Assembly (NCBI GenBank): GCA_964575455.1
Contig: CAZNRX010000039.1
Location: 1-34,552, forward strand
Reading direction: 5' to 3'
Length of the DNA stretch: 34,552 nucleotides
Source: SKLM01 sp964575455
GTDB taxonomy: Bacteria; Chloroflexota; Anaerolineae; B4-G1
Both the position numbers and the translations under genes were made by a program. Below, piece by piece: positions 29,537 to 34,552 of this stretch (the first letter of the stretch is position 1; each line of letters starts with the position of its first letter). A model generated the notes under the pieces. That model searched no databases. It was not told where the DNA came from and saw only the letters and a program-made list of their open reading frames with translations.

Positions 29537-29816
29537 CCGTCATCAACTTCTGCAGACGGTTGCCGAACAGAAAGAGCAAGACGCCCCCACCAAAGAGGAG
29601 CAGATCGCCGATCGGCTGTCCGACGAAGTCGCCGCCGTGTCGGAGGTACCATATGACGCCTGCCGCCAGCAGCGCACCAGGAAGCAGCAGGAAGCGATGT
29701 CCGACGTGCTGTCCGGATGCGTTCTCGTAGAAGCGGGCGATGCGCCAGAGGAAGAAGAGCAACGCCCCGATCACGAGCCACGAGTAGACCGTCAGGACCT
29801 GCTGGGCGATTTGCAT
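29529..29816 (-). CDS. Small membrane protein A of the KaiC-like cluster
   Basis: 95 residues with three hydrophobic stretches: about 8-26 (VYSWLVIGALLFFLWRIARF), 42-58 (FLLLPGALLAAGVIWYL) and 69-86 (IGDLLLFGGGVLLFLFG), the connecting loops being rich in Arg, His and Gly. No family recognised. No strong Shine-Dalgarno is seen; before the ATG lies a short direct repeat GGCTATGGAGGC/GGCTATGGCGGC. The start is 34 bases downstream of the KaiC-like gene's stop, and its own stop overlaps the next gene. Confidence 0.75.
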   Translation of the reverse strand: MQIAQQVLTVYSWLVIGALLFFLWRIARFYENASGQHVGHRFLLLPGALLAAGVIWYLRHGGDFVGQPIGDLLLFGGGVLLFLFGNRLQKLMTGE

Positions 29817-29850
29817 AGCGTAGCCGCCATAGCCTCCATAGCCGGTAGCC

Positions 29851-30612
29851 TCAGCGATGGACGAAAGCTTGCACGAAGGAATCGACCATTCGTCGCGGGC
29901 TGCCGCTCATGATCCCTTCCCTGCCCTCGAAAGGCGCGTGGACCTCCAGGCCGCGCGAGGTGATCTCGAACTGGCGGATGCCCTTGTCGTGGTCGCTGCC
30001 CCGCATCTTGAGGACGAGCAACGCCTTGTGCACCGCGCTCTCGATCTCGACGTAGCGTAGGAGCACGTAGGCGTCGACCATGAAGCCGAGGTCATCATCC
30101 GCCCCATCGGGATCACCGAGGAGCGCCGCGTTCTCCCGCGTGAGCACGGCCGTCAGGCCCTCGCGTTTCAGGCTGTTTATGAAGCCATAGGCGGCATGGC
30201 GCAGGTTCGCTGGCCCGTCACTGATACGTTCGAAGTGGGAGAGGCTGTCGACGAGAATACGCTTGGCGTTGATCTCTCGTATCAACCGCTCGATCCTGCC
30301 CCCCACCTCCTCCAGGCCCGCCTTGCCGACCTCGGGACTGGTCATCACCACGCGTAGCTGATCCTCACGCTCTAGCTGGCGGAAATCCCATCCAAAGCTG
30401 GCTGCATCCCGGTAGTACTGCTGTGGGAATGCCTCGAAGGTGAGGATGAGGCCCGGTTCGCCGCGGGCCACAATGCCGTGATAGATGAACTGCATGCCGA
30501 GTGTGGTCTTTCCGGTCCCGGGTGCCCCTTCAACCAGGTTGGCTGTCTGTGGCAGGAAGCCACCGAGCAGCATGTCATCGAGACCAGGGATGCCCGTCTT
30601 CACTCGCTTCAT
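29851..30612 (-). CDS. KaiC-like RecA-family ATPase
   Basis: 253 residues, one KaiC/RadA domain. It starts MKRVKTGIPGLDDMLLGGFL, the classical family N terminus, with GAGGAGAGG upstream. Walker A is GAPGTGKTT (29-37) and Walker B is RILVDSLSHF with Asp 122. The stretch LILTFEAFPQQYYRDAASFG corresponds to the KaiC region that usually carries two adjacent Glu; here the second is Ala 61. Single-domain proteins of this kind act as ATP switches in signalling and transcription in Archaea and Bacteria; no circadian role is implied, since no KaiA or KaiB is near. The partner genes suggest a regulator of, or responding to, the two small membrane proteins and the wHTH protein. Confidence 0.9.
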   Translation of the reverse strand: MKRVKTGIPGLDDMLLGGFLPQTANLVEGAPGTGKTTLGMQFIYHGIVARGEPGLILTFEAFPQQYYRDAASFGWDFRQLEREDQLRVVMTSPEVGKAGLEEVGGRIERLIREINAKRILVDSLSHFERISDGPANLRHAAYGFINSLKREGLTAVLTRENAALLGDPDGADDDLGFMVDAYVLLRYVEIESAVHKALLVLKMRGSDHDKGIRQFEITSRGLEVHAPFEGREGIMSGSPRRMVDSFVQAFVHR

Positions 30613-30648
30613 CTAAGCCCTCTCCTCGCGCCGCTCCAAGCCCAAAAC

Positions 30649-31029
30649 CTACCCGGGTGTGCCGCGGATAATGTGGTAGATCGCCTTGACCCGGAACTGA
30701 CGATCGGCGGATGCCTTCACGAACGTCTCCATCGTCTCTCTGATCTCGGGGTCTCTATTCAGCGAATAGACTGTCAGATCACCGAGAACGCTCTCGTCAA
30801 GGACGCCGCTCTCGGCCAGCTCGGCCAGGTCCTTGCGGATCGTCTCCACGCTTCGGCCTGCGTATCGTGCGATGTTATCGGCGGTATCGGTCGTGTAGGG
30901 GTTGTCGTGAAAGAAGCGGATGAGATCCCACTTGACGAACGAGTCGACCTTCGCTTGTAGGAACTCAAGCAGCAGTGGGTCCATATCGGCCATGAGCCGA
31001 CCGGTCAAGTCTACGCCTACCTCATCCAT
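30649..31029 (-). CDS. Winged-helix DNA-binding protein
   Basis: 126 residues, start behind GGGGAGGAACAAC. Residues about 17-100 look like a winged helix: VKWDLIRFFHDNPYTTDTAD is helix 1-2, IARYAGRSVETIRKDLAELA is the recognition region, and GVLDESVLGDLTVYSLN is the wing. The C-terminal helix RETMETFVKASADRQFRVKA could mediate dimer or partner contact. It lies 36 bases upstream of the KaiC-like ATPase on the same strand, which makes it the likely transcriptional output or regulator of that cluster. No specific family recognised; cf. MarR/ArsR-like folds. Confidence 0.8.
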   Translation of the reverse strand: MDEVGVDLTGRLMADMDPLLLEFLQAKVDSFVKWDLIRFFHDNPYTTDTADNIARYAGRSVETIRKDLAELAESGVLDESVLGDLTVYSLNRDPEIRETMETFVKASADRQFRVKAIYHIIRGTPG

Positions 31030-31120
31030 GTTGTTCCTCCCCGTCCAATCTGCGTGTGGATGCCCACGCCCACTCTCCCCATCATTGTGCCTCTAGCTTC
31101 AGTCCTCAGCCTGGAACAGG

Positions 31121-34369
<3,249 letters not shown>

Positions 34370-34414
34370 TCAGCTGACGACTCCTTACTACAATCCTGTA
34401 TATGCTGACCATTC

Positions 34415-34442
34415 ATTATACTCTCAGACGTCGCAGATGCAA
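34415..34442 (-). promoter_or_regulatory. promoter of secA
   Basis: On the minus strand TTGCAT (34442-34437) and consensus TATAAT (34420-34415) are separated by 16 bases, about 45 bases upstream of the secA ATG. The remaining 110 bases to the window end show no gene. Confidence 0.7.
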
Positions 34443-34552
34443 GCGTATGGCCGCCTCGGGCGGGGTGTTATCGTTTTCGCCAAGCTTGCGAAGGTGAGCG
34501 CGGCTGGCCCTGGCGGGTGGTATGGGTGCGGCTCCGGACAGCCACGGCGGCG

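Noticed and set aside
29851..30612. Circadian clock kaiC
   Set aside because: Single KaiC domain only, no kaiA or kaiB nearby, and one of the catalytic Glu pair is missing.

Overview
The window looks like a chromosomal segment of a Chloroflexota bacterium, probably of the Anaerolineae/Caldilineae sort. This is an inference from several signs: GC-rich coding sequence, surface proteins with Thr-Pro linkers behind an N-terminal anchor, a VIT-VWA protein, a two-subunit glycine decarboxylase, a KaiC-like ATPase, many short dispersed palindromes and a possible C-terminal YLPLV-type tail. No 16S rRNA or other decisive marker is present.

Plus-strand left part (1-8729): the 3' end of an ABC ATPase gene and two ABC-2 permease genes form an export operon. 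A decayed AbrB/PIN toxin-antitoxin pair follows, carrying three in-frame stop codons and bracketed by 36-bp direct repeats. Then come a 1128-residue SNF2 helicase with an RNA polymerase alpha-CTD-like N terminus and a SWIM zinc-finger protein, which probably work together.

Middle part (8783-21728), mostly minus strand: two long surface or secreted proteins (DNRLRE / lysozyme-like / C39-like peptidase, and trypsin-like protease / SH3 / TolB propeller) flank a small operon made of a frameshifted secreted peptide, a Cys-rich small protein and a metallophosphoesterase. A relic zone at 15.6-17.2 kb holds a dead transposase and a probable fragment of a peptide-binding protein. An amidohydrolase gene and a VIT-VWA surface protein gene are divergent from each other, and an SRPBCC protein gene converges on the latter.

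Right part (21853-34369), all minus strand: secA, a winged-helix protein, a KaiC-like ATPase, two small membrane proteins, add, argS, dcd, tRNA-Val(UAC), gcvH, gcvPA and gcvPB lie head to tail. Good sigma70-like promoters are visible before secA and before the tRNA. The gcv genes have no clear promoter of their own and probably ride on tRNA transcription.

The most unusual object is dcd. Its dCTP deaminase frame is interrupted in frame by about 110 residues that read as a single-motif LAGLIDADG domain, without intein splicing residues and with Lys where the metal-binding acid of the motif should be. Other points of interest are a family of small hairpins with changing, mostly compensated stems around a nearly constant loop, an arginyl-tRNA synthetase lacking both HIGH histidines, and the wHTH/KaiC-like/two-membrane-protein cluster.
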